From JARYGU01 sp033795365 (lineage in GTDB: Bacteria; Pseudomonadota; Alphaproteobacteria; Rhizobiales; Rhizobiaceae): a stretch of DNA of 64,000 nucleotides. Position 1 is the first letter of the stretch; every line of letters starts with the position of its first letter. The position numbers and the translations under genes are program-made. The notes beneath the pieces were generated by a model, which was not told where the DNA came from, ran no database searches, and saw only the letters and a list, made by a program, of their open reading frames with translations. Location of the stretch: assembly GCA_033795365.1 (NCBI GenBank), contig JARYGU010000007.1:177272-241271 (forward strand), in the 5' to 3' direction. Of the stretch, positions 7,926 to 17,463 are shown piece by piece.

Positions 7926-9635
7926 TCAGCTCAAAGCCACAACGGCCGGCCCAAGAATCGTCAAAAGAATATTGCCAATCGCGTAAGGCACCGTGAAGCC
8001 GAGCGCGGGCGTTGGGCTTTCTGCGACATCGCTCGCCGCGAGCATGGCGGCGTCCTGGGTCTGCGCGCCGGCGAGCGCGCCGACGAGGATTGCCGGATTG
8101 ATTCCAAGCAGGAAATGGCCGACGCAGAGGCCGATGATCTGCGGAACAAGAGTGACGGCCATGCCCGCGAGCAGGATCGCGGGGCCGTCGGTCGCGAGCG
8201 CGGCGACCGCCTGCGGCCCGGCGGTGAGCCCGACCAATGCACAAAAGGCGGCGAGCCCCAGATCCCACATGATCTGCGTGGCCTGGATCGGCACGTTGGT
8301 CCCGCCCGGGTTGCGCGCGTGCCACCAGCCGAAGAGGAGCCCCGCCACCAGGGCGCCGCCGCCCGCCGAAAGCGTGATCGGCAGCCCCCCGATCGTGACC
8401 GAGACAAGGCCGATCAGAACGCCCGACAGGAGACCTGCCGCGAGGAAGGCGATATCGGTGCGGTTGCCCTCGGCGAGCTTGACGCCGATGGCGGGCAACG
8501 CCGTCTCCAGACGGTCCGGCGGACCGGCAAGCGTCAGCACGTCGCCGGGCAGGAGGACAGTCCGGGCTGTGACCGGAATGTCATGCGCCTGGCGGCGGAT
8601 TCGCCGCAGGAAAATGCCATGTCCGGCTTGGCCGAGCTTCCGCACAGCCTCGCGCAGCGGCATGCCGGCGAGCGAGGGGTGGATCACGGCGTCGACACTT
8701 GTCCCGAGGAGATCGTTCACTAGCACCTCGGCCAGTACCTCGCGGCCGATACGCGGCGCAACCTTCACAATGGCTGACCGATAACCCTCGATCGCAACGA
8801 GATCGCCACGTTTGAGCGCAACGTCCGGCGACAAGGCGAGGCGTGCCCTCCCTCGGCGCACATGTTCGATCGCGGCAAGCGAACCCAGTGCCGCGTCGAT
8901 CTCCGCGATCGTCTTACCGGCGGCCGCCTCAATGCGGAAGACCCGCGCCACGAGCGAGCGGTAGTCGAGGAGCGGCTGGCCCGCATCCGGCGTCTCGGCG
9001 TGGTCGGCCACGAGCTTTCGCGCCGCCTCCTTAAGATCGACACCGATCAGCCTCGGCCCGATTTGGGAACAGAAGAGCACGACGCCGAGGGTGCCGAAAA
9101 CATAGGTGAGCGCGAAGGCGATCGCTGCCTCACCCTGGATATCCTGCAGCGTCGCTGCCGGCAGGCCGAGTCCCTCGAGCGCACCGTAAGCAGTACCGAG
9201 CATGGCGGATTGCGTCATCGCTCCGGCGGCGACCCCGATGACGTCACCTTCCTGCAGGCTGAAGAGATGGGCCACCGCCACTGTTGTGGCCAACCCGGCG
9301 ATCGCAACAGTGACGGCCACCAGCGCCAGGGGCAAGGTCGTTCGTCCGAGCGAGGCAAAGAACTGCGGACCGCTCTGGAACCCGACGGCGAAGACGAAGA
9401 GCAGGAAGGCGATCGACTTCAGTGTCGGCGAGATTTCGGGGCCAGTCGTGCCGACCAGGGCGCCGAACGTCGTGCCCACGACCAGCGTGCCGGCGGCCGT
9501 GCCTAAGGAGAAGCCACCGGTCTTGAGGCGACCGAGAAGCACGCCGAGGACGATCGTCAGGAACAGCATCGCCTCAGGCGAGCCAACGATCGGGCGAAGC
9601 ATCTCCAGGGCCGAAAGGCCTGGGTCACCGGACAT
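7926..9635 (-). CDS. AspT-family aspartate:alanine-type exchanger (second copy)
   Basis: 569 residues. The layout is N-terminal transmembrane block (residues about 20-190), two soluble RCK_C/TrkA_C-like domains (about 215-375, each ending in GDLVAIEG or GDVLTLAG), then a C-terminal transmembrane block with GLTAGPQAVAAL and GALAGAQTQDAAMLAASDVAESPTPALGF. This is the AspT/YidE/YbjL duplication architecture. Family members exchange an amino acid for its decarboxylation product or export acidic amino acids. It starts 17 bp after the first copy and is clearly in the same operon as glutamate decarboxylase. The two copies are divergent paralogues, not a recent duplication. Confidence 0.9.
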   Translation of the reverse strand: MSGDPGLSALEMLRPIVGSPEAMLFLTIVLGVLLGRLKTGGFSLGTAAGTLVVGTTFGALVGTTGPEISPTLKSIAFLLFVFAVGFQSGPQFFASLGRTTLPLALVAVTVAIAGLATTVAVAHLFSLQEGDVIGVAAGAMTQSAMLGTAYGALEGLGLPAATLQDIQGEAAIAFALTYVFGTLGVVLFCSQIGPRLIGVDLKEAARKLVADHAETPDAGQPLLDYRSLVARVFRIEAAAGKTIAEIDAALGSLAAIEHVRRGRARLALSPDVALKRGDLVAIEGYRSAIVKVAPRIGREVLAEVLVNDLLGTSVDAVIHPSLAGMPLREAVRKLGQAGHGIFLRRIRRQAHDIPVTARTVLLPGDVLTLAGPPDRLETALPAIGVKLAEGNRTDIAFLAAGLLSGVLIGLVSVTIGGLPITLSAGGGALVAGLLFGWWHARNPGGTNVPIQATQIMWDLGLAAFCALVGLTAGPQAVAALATDGPAILLAGMAVTLVPQIIGLCVGHFLLGINPAILVGALAGAQTQDAAMLAASDVAESPTPALGFTVPYAIGNILLTILGPAVVALS

Positions 9636-9652
9636 TCAGCGCTCCGCGTTCG

Positions 9653-11434
9653 TCATGAAACCACCATGGCGAGATAGCCGCCAATCAGCGCGAGCACCGT
9701 GGTGATGGCGTAGGTCAAGGGAACCGGTACGGCCGCCACCGAGCTCTTCGACTGCTCGACGATGGCGTTAAGCCCCGGCGTGCTATTGCGTGCGCCAGTG
9801 ACGGCTCCGTCGCAAATGACGGAATTCAGGCCGAAGATCTTGAGCCCTACGACATAGGCGACGACGACTGGCAGAAGCGCGGCGGTCGTGCCGATGAGCG
9901 CAATCCAGATCACGGTGGTGCCCTGGAAGGACTCGATGAGTTTGGGGCCGACATTGGCGGCGAGCACTGCCACGAACATGTTGAGCCCGATATCCTGCAT
10001 GAAGCTGCGGGCCCCTTCGTCCACGGGGCCGCCGAATTCGGGGTTTCGGCTACGGAAGTAGCTGACGAAGATCCCGGCCAGCATGCAACCGGCGGACGTG
10101 CCGAGCGCGAAGGGAATGCCGGCAACGGTAATGCTGAGAATGCCGACTAGGTAGCCCGCCACCATGGCAAGCGCCATATAGCTGACCTCGGTCGTGGTCG
10201 AGAGCAGCATCGGCCGACCGCCCACCACCTTGGCCACACGCTTGATTGCCGCGTCCGGTCCCGAGATGCGCGCGACATCGCCGAAGCGCACATCGGTGTT
10301 AGGACCAACCGGAATCTCGTGACCGCCGCGAAACATAGCGATCATATGCACGCCGAAGCCGATCGTCCGACCGAGTTCCTCGAGCGTCTTGCCGGTGAAT
10401 TGGTGGGAGCCTACCCGTATATCGGCCACTTCGATCGGAATGTTGCGGGCGATTTCGTCGTCCACTTCGGGGCCGATCATCTGCCCCTCCTCCAGGATTA
10501 ACTCGTGCACATTGGCGCGCACGGCGAGAATATCGCCCTTTTTTATGGTCGGGTTGTCGTCGATATCGAGGATATGTCCGTCCCGGACGACCCTCAGGAT
10601 CGGCGCGCGCGGGTGTTCCTCGAAAAGGTCGTGGACGGTCTTGCCGACCACGGCATCATGCTCGGCGCGATAGGCGCGCAGATCATAAGGTGAGAAACCG
10701 AGTGTCAAGGCGCCGGGCGCATCGGGCAGCGGATGGGTCGCTCCACCGCTGAATTCGCGCTCGGCGATCTTGGCGTCGGCAACAGGGTCGTGACCGAACA
10801 TCTGTGGCAGGTAACGGATCAGCAGGATGATGCCGATGCTCGACAGGATATAACTCACCGCATAACCGGCTGCGATGTTTGCGCCGATCTGTTCAGACGA
10901 AATCCCGCCCGGAGGCGTGTAGGCGCCGCTCTGCACGGCGCTCTGGGCAACGCCCATTACGGCTGTGATGGTGTAGCTGCCAGCGATCATGCCGGCTGCG
11001 TAGCCCGGCGCCATGCCCAGGAGCTTTGCTCCCCCGACGCAGATGAGCCAGTTCAACCCCCAGACGATGAAGCTGATCACGACGAGCGCCAGTCCACCGG
11101 ACCTGATGCCCGCGAAGAACTGCGGTCCGACTCTTAGACCCAGCGAGTACATGAAGAGCAGCAAGAAGATCGACGAGAGAACGCCAGGAATCGAATAGGT
11201 GATATCGAAGGCGAGCTTGGCGGTTAGCGAGATGACGACGCCGGCGAGCAGCGTGCCCGCCGTCGACCCGAGAGAAATGCCAGCCAGCGAGAACCTGCCG
11301 AGCGGATAGCCTATCGCCAGCGCCAGCAAGAGAAAAATGATAGGCTGAGTATCAAGCAGTGCAAAGAAGCCGTGCAATCCGCTTTCGGCTACCGGCTCGA
11401 AGAACTCAAATACGTTACCAACGGCCCGTTCCAA
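9653..11434 (-). CDS. AspT-family aspartate:alanine-type exchanger (first copy)
   Basis: 593 residues with the same architecture as its downstream neighbour: a membrane block from residue about 25, a pair of RCK_C-like domains (GDILAVRAN and GDVARISGP as domain ends), and a second membrane block with LAANVGPKLIESF and GAVTGARNSTPGLNAIVEQSKSS. The gene lies 44 bp downstream of gadB on the same strand. No GadC-type (APC family) glutamate:GABA antiporter is present in the window, so this pair probably supplies exchange for the decarboxylase, by analogy with AspT working with aspartate decarboxylase. That is an inference. Confidence 0.9.
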   Translation of the reverse strand: MERAVGNVFEFFEPVAESGLHGFFALLDTQPIIFLLLALAIGYPLGRFSLAGISLGSTAGTLLAGVVISLTAKLAFDITYSIPGVLSSIFLLLFMYSLGLRVGPQFFAGIRSGGLALVVISFIVWGLNWLICVGGAKLLGMAPGYAAGMIAGSYTITAVMGVAQSAVQSGAYTPPGGISSEQIGANIAAGYAVSYILSSIGIILLIRYLPQMFGHDPVADAKIAEREFSGGATHPLPDAPGALTLGFSPYDLRAYRAEHDAVVGKTVHDLFEEHPRAPILRVVRDGHILDIDDNPTIKKGDILAVRANVHELILEEGQMIGPEVDDEIARNIPIEVADIRVGSHQFTGKTLEELGRTIGFGVHMIAMFRGGHEIPVGPNTDVRFGDVARISGPDAAIKRVAKVVGGRPMLLSTTTEVSYMALAMVAGYLVGILSITVAGIPFALGTSAGCMLAGIFVSYFRSRNPEFGGPVDEGARSFMQDIGLNMFVAVLAANVGPKLIESFQGTTVIWIALIGTTAALLPVVVAYVVGLKIFGLNSVICDGAVTGARNSTPGLNAIVEQSKSSVAAVPVPLTYAITTVLALIGGYLAMVVS

Positions 11435-11478
11435 TTCTACGCTCCCCCAGCTTCATGCGTTCCACGGTTCGATGACGG

Positions 11479-12852
<1,374 letters not shown>

Positions 12853-13743
12853 AAAATTCCTCCTGAGCGAAAAGCTGTCGACGCAGCATGGCGAGTTCGA
12901 GAGGATCGCTCATAGCGGCCTCGTGCGGATAGAATTTACAAGGCTAGCGTGTACCTGCTAGTATGGTGGAGCGGATCGCGGACAACGATCATGGAATTGT
13001 CCAGAAAATATGAGGAACACTATATAAATAAACATTTCTTTAAGGGAAGTCGGCCCGAAGTCTAATTGAGGCCAGAGTGAGGTTGCTTTTCTCGATCCAC
13101 CTCGATCGGCTCAGCCGACATCCAGCCTTGTTTACAATAAACTCGAACGTGGCCTGAGACGCCTATTAGCAAGCTTCCCGCCGGCAACCTCACAGGCGGA
13201 TATCGCTGGCGGAAAGCCTTGGCGTTTATTCTGTTCCCTTGCTGCAAACGCTCCCATCCTTCCGGTGTCATTTCGCCCTGCCTGAACCGATCCCTCGACG
13301 GCGCTTCAAAGTCTCCCGGTTCCGTTTCTCTGTCATAGGACAGTTGATCCTCCGATTATTCCAATAACAGTCCAACTCTATTCCCGCCTCTCAGCGATTC
13401 AAACGGCGATCAGGACGGCAGGATCTCCGGCTTTGCGGTTTCCCGTATCCTGATCCGGTCCATCTTACCGGCCTCCGCTTCGCTCTGGCTGGGCCGATTG
13501 CTTGGGGGCTCCGCCCCCCTTGGCGCGGCGCAAGGGATCGCTGACGCTCGACCGGGACGGTCTCCCCAGCCTTCCGCGCGGATGCGTGCTTCTCACTCTT
13601 GACGATAGCTGCGATCCGCGTGTGCAGGCCGGGTGATCCCCCTCCGTCCCGGTCGCCCTTGCACCTTGCACCCCCCGGTCTCGGCGACGGCCAGGGTTGC
13701 AGCGCAGCGCTGCGCCTCAACCCAAGCCAATAGGAGAAAGACC
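12853..13743. other. Gene-poor stretch upstream of gadB and of the ParB-like gene
   Basis: No convincing gene is seen. The part next to gadB (12940-13060) is AT-rich, with runs such as TATATAAATAAACATTTC, and probably holds the gadB promoter. From about 13440 the base composition changes to GC-rich. A GGGGGC-TCC-GCCCCC hairpin lies at 13504-13518. This GC-rich block looks like the leader that usually precedes ParB-like genes on rhizobial plasmids and ICEs. The short minus-strand reading frame 13062-13271 has no recognisable features. Confidence 0.6.
13694..13723. promoter_or_regulatory. Inverted repeat ahead of the ParB-like gene
   Basis: The 14-bp perfect palindrome GCGCAGCGCTGCGC (13702-13715) is flanked by complementary GGGTTG and CAACCC arms (13694-13699 and 13718-13723) with two unpaired bases on each side. 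It lies 20 bp before the ATG at 13744, just ahead of the ribosome site AGGAGAAAG. It could act as an operator or as a 5'-leader hairpin; nothing here decides between them. Confidence 0.45.
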
Positions 13744-14154
13744 ATGACCACGACTGCAAACACCGCCCCCGTCATCGAGAACGGCAAGGAGGTTTTCATT
13801 CCCCTCAACAAGCTCAAGAAGCATCCGAAGAATGCCCGCAAGACCCCGCACAGCGAGGCGTCGATCGAAGGGAAGGCCGCGAGCATCACCGCCAAGGGCA
13901 TCCTGCAAGATCTGGTGGTGGAGCCGGAAACGAACGCGGAGGGCGAGCCGACCGTCTTCTATCTGGTCAGCGTCGGAGAAGGCCGCAGGCTGGCGCAGCT
14001 TCTGCGCGTGAAGCGCAAGGAGATCAAGAAGACCGAAGCGATCCGCCCCGCGCGGCCGGATGCCTCGACAAGTCAACAACAGTCACGCCCGACAGGCTCG
14101 ACACGACAGACAAGCATAGGCACCATGCCCAGGGTTCAGCCGTCGCGACCATGA
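13744..14154 (+). pseudogene. ParB-like partition/nuclease protein, N-terminal fragment
   Basis: The ATG at 13744 follows a strong AGGAGAAAGACC leader. Residues 1-100 match the start of the large ParB/RepB/Spo0J-type proteins of alphaproteobacterial plasmids and ICEs: FIPLNKLKKHPKNARKTPHSEASIE, then SITAKGILQDLVVEP and the SVGEGRRLAQLLRVKRKEIKK segment. After KKTEAIR the sequence turns to low-complexity residues with no ParB similarity and stops at residue 136. The normal protein is several hundred residues long, so a deletion has joined its N-terminal domain to unrelated DNA. It might still be expressed but cannot be a full ParB. Confidence 0.8.
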
Positions 14155-14193
14155 CGGCACGAAAGACGGCGCCGCAAGTAAAGGTGAAGGATC

Positions 14194-14610
14194 ATGGTCG
14201 CGGTAATGTTCATGAGCGTTGCGCTGATCGCGCTTCTCTGCGTGCTCGCCTACACGTTCGCCGTCTATGCGTTGCCCTTCCTGCTCGGGCTGGCCGCCGC
14301 GCAGTTCGCTGATCATACCGGCTTCGGCCTGATCGGTGCAGGCTTGGTTGGACTGTTCTCCGTTGGCGTCGCTTCCGGTGTCCTGGCGGTTCTGTTCGAG
14401 ACGATCCGCTCGCCGGTCATCCGCTTGATCGTGGCGCTGGTCTTCGCCGCGCCCGCTGCCGTCGCGGGCTATGCGCTGGTCTATGGCATCACCAAGGAGG
14501 CTGTGCCGTCCGACATCTGGCAGCAAATCTTCTGCATCGTTGGTGGCGGATTCGTCGGCATCGCGGCATGGATGAGACTGGCGTCCGGCGTGGGACAGCC
14601 CGCGAGATAG
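14194..14610 (+). CDS. Small integral membrane protein of unknown function
   Basis: 138 residues, almost entirely hydrophobic, with about four transmembrane segments (roughly residues 3-35, 47-70, 76-98 and 108-130). The ATG at 14194 follows AAAGGTGAAGGATC, an acceptable ribosome site. I recognise no enzyme or transporter motif. It sits between the ParB fragment and the NTPase gene, inside what looks like a decayed mobile element, and may be cargo or part of the element's maintenance functions. Confidence 0.65.
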   Translation: MVAVMFMSVALIALLCVLAYTFAVYALPFLLGLAAAQFADHTGFGLIGAGLVGLFSVGVASGVLAVLFETIRSPVIRLIVALVFAAPAAVAGYALVYGITKEAVPSDIWQQIFCIVGGGFVGIAAWMRLASGVGQPAR

Positions 14611-14708
14611 CGGGTGCTACCATTCAAAACCCGACTGCGGTCGCGCAATGTGTCGCAGGTTTCCAAGACTATTTAGACAACACGGGAATCCGCGATATTG
14701 GTTGAGCA

Positions 14709-15323
14709 ATGAAATCACCCGAACATCACATCCTTGAAAGAATAGAAGATCTGCGAGCCGAACTCGCACGTCCTGTTGTCGTGGCGCTGGATGGGGGAAG
14801 CGGCTCCGGCAAGTCAACCATTGCGGAAAAGTTGGCGAAGTTGGCAGACATAGCTTTGGTTCCGCTCGACGACTTTTACCAGACGCAGGTTCCTGAATCC
14901 GAGTGGCCAAAAAAGCCTGTGGCGGAGCGTCTGAACGGCGTTTTCGAATGGGATCGCGTTCGGCATGAGGCAATAGAGCCTCTTATGCGGGGGAAACCTG
15001 CACGGTGGCGAGCTTTCGACTTTATGCAGGGTTTAGGCACAGATGGCACTTACAGCCTCAAGGACGAATTCGCGGAAGTCGCGCCTGCGCCTGCGATTCT
15101 CCTCGAAGGAGCTTACTCCGCGTCGCCGTTTCTGAGGGACTTGGTTGACCTAGCCGTGATTGTGGATGTGCCGACCAAAGTGCGGCATGCACGATTGGCT
15201 GCGCGCGAACAGGGTGGGGAGGATTTCCTAGCCGGGTGGCACGCAGTTTGGGGCGCCGTTGAGAGCCACTATTTTGAATGCGTCTGTCCGCCGAGGTCTT
15301 TCGATCTTGTGATCCAGAACTGA
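14709..15323 (+). CDS. Uridine-kinase-like P-loop NTPase
   Basis: 204 residues. The Walker A motif is GGSGSGKST at residues 29-37 (VVALDGGSGSGKSTIAEKL), followed by LVPLDDFYQ, which resembles the DDFY motif of uridine kinase and phosphoribulokinase-like proteins. ILLEGAYSASP and VDVPTKVRHARLAAREQG correspond to the later strand and lid regions of that fold. The base composition is visibly more AT-rich than in neighbouring genes, suggesting transfer. A kinase role on a nucleoside or other small molecule is likely, but the substrate is not known. Confidence 0.75.
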   Translation: MKSPEHHILERIEDLRAELARPVVVALDGGSGSGKSTIAEKLAKLADIALVPLDDFYQTQVPESEWPKKPVAERLNGVFEWDRVRHEAIEPLMRGKPARWRAFDFMQGLGTDGTYSLKDEFAEVAPAPAILLEGAYSASPFLRDLVDLAVIVDVPTKVRHARLAAREQGGEDFLAGWHAVWGAVESHYFECVCPPRSFDLVIQN

Positions 15324-15357
15324 TTCCCGACTCTTCGCAGCGGGCTGCGCATCCCGC

Positions 15358-15888
15358 CTAGCCGAATCCTGCCACCACTGTCTCGATGGGCAGGAACAGC
15401 GTCCGGCTGTCCTCGGGATATTCGATGAACTCCGCGCAGCGCAGATAAAAGCGCTTGGCCGCGTCGTCTTTGGCCTGGACCAAAACGGCCCCGATGCCGA
15501 TACTTTTCGAAGCCTGCGCGATCCGGCGCAGCGCGTCCGAGAGCAGGTCCGCGCCGAGACCCTTGCCTGCATGGTTACGGCTGACCGCCAACCGGCCGAT
15601 CACCGACACCGGAATCACATCGGGCGCGTTGCGCCGCACCTTGCCAGGAGCCGCCCCGCGCTCGACCGATCCGGCCGAGATGCAAAAATAGCCAACGACC
15701 CGATTGCCCTCGCACACGACATAGGTGCGCGAAAAACGACTTTCGTTCTTCAAGGCCCGATGACGCAACCAGTCGTTCAGCACCGGCTCACCGCAATCGA
15801 ACGCCGAAAGATCATGCTCGGCAGTCAGGGGAACGGGAGCGGAAAGCCGAGGCGCGGGCTGGTCCGGCGCGTCGTCTATTTCTGCCAT
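15358..15888 (-). CDS. GNAT-family toxin of a DUF1778/GNAT toxin-antitoxin pair
   Basis: 176 residues. It has the TacT/AtaT-like GNAT signature: LSAFDCGEPVLNDWLRHRALKNE at the start, SRTYVVCEGNRVVGYF, and the acetyl-CoA loop RNHAGKGLGADLL followed by KSIGIGAVLVQAKDD. Toxins of this type acetylate the aminoacyl group of charged tRNA and stop translation. The gene overlaps the upstream antitoxin gene by 13 bp, the usual coupling for such pairs. The N-terminal extension before HDLSAFDCG (MAEIDDAPDQPAPRLS) is proline-rich. Intact as read. Confidence 0.88.
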   Translation of the reverse strand: MAEIDDAPDQPAPRLSAPVPLTAEHDLSAFDCGEPVLNDWLRHRALKNESRFSRTYVVCEGNRVVGYFCISAGSVERGAAPGKVRRNAPDVIPVSVIGRLAVSRNHAGKGLGADLLSDALRRIAQASKSIGIGAVLVQAKDDAAKRFYLRCAEFIEYPEDSRTLFLPIETVVAGFG

Positions 15889-16217
15889 GCCGGAGTCCGG
15901 CGCAGCAGGGCCTTGAGCTTCGGTCCCGGCGCGGGCGGATTGTCGAGCGCCTGCATGAAAGCGTCGTAGCGCTCGGGATCGAGCGTGAACAGGCGCTGGT
16001 CGAGCAGCACATCAACCGCCTGCCGACGGGCACTCTCAACCATGAACTCGGTGCGTGTCTTACCCAACACCGCCGCTGCATCGTCAATGAGCTGGCGAGT
16101 GCCGCTCTCGATCCGCAGGTTGATGCTGCCCTTGGCGTCAGCCGCAGAGGCGCGCGCCGCGACAGCAGCGGTCGCGGAGCGGGAAGATTCGGAGGGGGCG
16201 AGACGAGTTTTTGCCAT
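15876..16217 (-). CDS. DUF1778 ribbon-helix-helix antitoxin
   Basis: 113 residues from the ATG at 16217, chosen because a promoter-like TTGACA/CATATT pair and a palindrome lie directly upstream; the longer reading frame would bury them. After a Ser/Ala-rich head, the DUF1778 core is seen: INLRIESGTRQLIDDAAAVLG, then KTRTEFMVESARRQAVDVLLDQ and FTLDPERYDAFMQALDNPP. The C-terminal tail (KLKALLRRTPAWQ) is the part that normally wraps the GNAT toxin. The N-terminal RHH domain is expected to bind the operator and repress the pair. Confidence 0.87.
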   Translation of the reverse strand: MAKTRLAPSESSRSATAAVAARASAADAKGSINLRIESGTRQLIDDAAAVLGKTRTEFMVESARRQAVDVLLDQRLFTLDPERYDAFMQALDNPPAPGPKLKALLRRTPAWQK

Positions 16218-16223
16218 GACCGG

Positions 16224-16255
16224 AATATGGGCTTTCGTATCCACAGTGTCAATAC
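16224..16255 (-). promoter_or_regulatory. Promoter and candidate operator of the toxin-antitoxin pair
   Basis: On the minus strand TTGACA (16247-16252) and CATATT (16224-16229) are separated by exactly 17 bp, a plausible sigma-70 promoter. The -35 element is embedded in a dyad at 16237-16255, GTATTGACACTGTGGATAC, in which GTAT..ACA mirrors TGT..ATAC. A ribbon-helix-helix antitoxin bound here would block the promoter. The start codon follows a few bases after the -10 element, so the mRNA leader would be very short. Confidence 0.55.
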
Positions 16256-17044
16256 GACGATCAGCAAAGGAGATTGGGCGTTGCCCTGCGGGCCGGGCTT
16301 TCGGCTTGCGCCGGAACCACGCCTTCGGCGCGTTTCCACCATTCGGCTTCAATCCCTAACGCAAAGGGCGGCAGCGGACATTTCGCGGCAAGCCCCAGCC
16401 GGTTGAGCAAGGCGGTCCCGGTGGGCCGGTTCTGGTCGCCACGGCAGGATCATGACGAGAGGGCCTTCCGTTCAATTCGACTGGCAGGCGGATCAGCGCC
16501 GGGAAGTTCGGATCATCCGCTTGGCCGAGGCATGGCGCAGCGCTCCGCAAGCGATCTTCCAGCCACACCGGATTCGGCAGCACCGGCGGAGGTCAGACGC
16601 GACCACACCCGCAAGCCCCACTGGCGAGAGGCGCATTTGCTTCGCCGGCCAGGTCAGGGGAAAACCGCACCAGCGCAACCCGTGCAGCAGCGTCCCCGAT
16701 CGCGGCGAGGCGCACGACGGTCGCCATTGCCGTATTTCACCTGATTCCTGTTTCGGGCGCTCCATCCGCATCCTCGATTGGCAAGATCTGACCGAAGAGC
16801 GTCGCCGCTGAAGCGGCGTCTCGCTCGTCTTCCCGCAACGTCTGTCGCCAGCTTTTTTCCGCCGCCCATCCACCCCATGCGGCAAGCCGCATGGGGTGGA
16901 TGGGCTTTGCAGCGCGAAACAAAAAAGCAGCCGCCGGCCGCCTTCCACTCCGTTCCAGCCCTGAAGGGTGTGGGGCCGACCGTCTCCGGTCTCACGACCG
17001 CCATCGAGGCCGTAATGGTGCTGCCCGACAGGAGGACTACGACA
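16256..17044. other. Non-coding or decayed DNA inside the mobile-element scar
   Basis: About 790 bp between the antitoxin promoter and the DUF736 gene. Reading frames here have no recognisable domain and biased Arg/Pro/Ser composition typical of shadow frames. The only clear structure is the long hairpin at 16864-16905. The stretch may be remains of element backbone genes. The last 30 bp contain the strong ribosome site (CAGGAGGACTAC) of the DUF736 gene. Confidence 0.55.
16864..16905. repeat. Perfect 20-bp inverted repeat with 2-nt loop
   Basis: Left arm GCCCATCCACCCCATGCGGC (16864-16883), AA, right arm GCCGCATGGGGTGGATGGGC (16886-16905). All 20 positions pair, which is far beyond chance in a short intergenic region. 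No run of T follows, so it is not an ordinary intrinsic terminator. It may be an intergenic repeat or a processing, origin or cruciform site of the former element. Confidence 0.8.
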
Positions 17045-17363
17045 ATGGCAACCATCGGCACCTTCACCAAGAACGAGAACGGCGCGGGCTTCACCGCGCG
17101 GTCAAGACCCTGACCCTCAACGTCAAGGCCAAGTTCACCGCCACCGAGGGCGAGAGCGAGCGCGGCCCGACTTCCGCATCTTCGCCGGAGCCACGGTCGA
17201 GTTCGGTGCGGCCTGGAAGAAGATCGCCCGCGAGACGCAGCGCGAATACCTCTCCGTCAAGCTGGACGATCCGAGCTTCCCGGCACCGATCTACGCCAGC
17301 CTGGTCGAAGCCGAGGACGGCAGCGGCTACAACCTCATCTGGTCCCGCCGCAACGGCAACTGA
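17045..17363 (+). pseudogene. DUF736 family protein with two frameshifts
   Basis: The gene has an excellent ribosome site and starts MATIGTFTKNENG. Joining three frames gives a standard DUF736 protein of about 106 residues: KTLTLNVKAKFTATEGESE, then FRIFAGATVEFGAAWKKIA, REYLSVKLDDPSFPAPIYA and SLVEAEDGSGYNLIWSR. One base appears missing near 17096-17101 (GCGCGG run) and another near 17165-17168 (CCCG). DUF736 genes are typical of rhizobial and sphingomonad plasmids and ICEs, where they lie in the maintenance or transfer region. As read, the product stops after about 22 residues. Confidence 0.85.
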
Positions 17364-17379
17364 GGCCGGCCCCAGACAG

Positions 17380-17400
17380 CCCGCTCACCCGATGAGCGGG
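17380..17400 (+). terminator. Hairpin after DUF736
   Basis: CCCGCTCA (17380-17387) and TGAGCGGG (17393-17400) form an 8-bp stem with a 5-nt loop, followed by GCTTCTTC. It lies 17 bp after the DUF736 stop codon and fits a terminator with a weak T-tract. Confidence 0.55.
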
Positions 17401-17463
17401 GCTTCTTCATGTTCATGGCCGCCGCCTGGCGTGCTGAATGCCGCCGCCCCATAGCTTCCCTAC

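Noticed and set aside
13062..13271. Possible small gene on the minus strand (69 codons)
   Set aside because: No ribosome site, domain or neighbour support; composition is that of intergenic DNA.
16864..16905. Intrinsic terminator
   Set aside because: No T-tract follows on either strand and the loop has only two bases.
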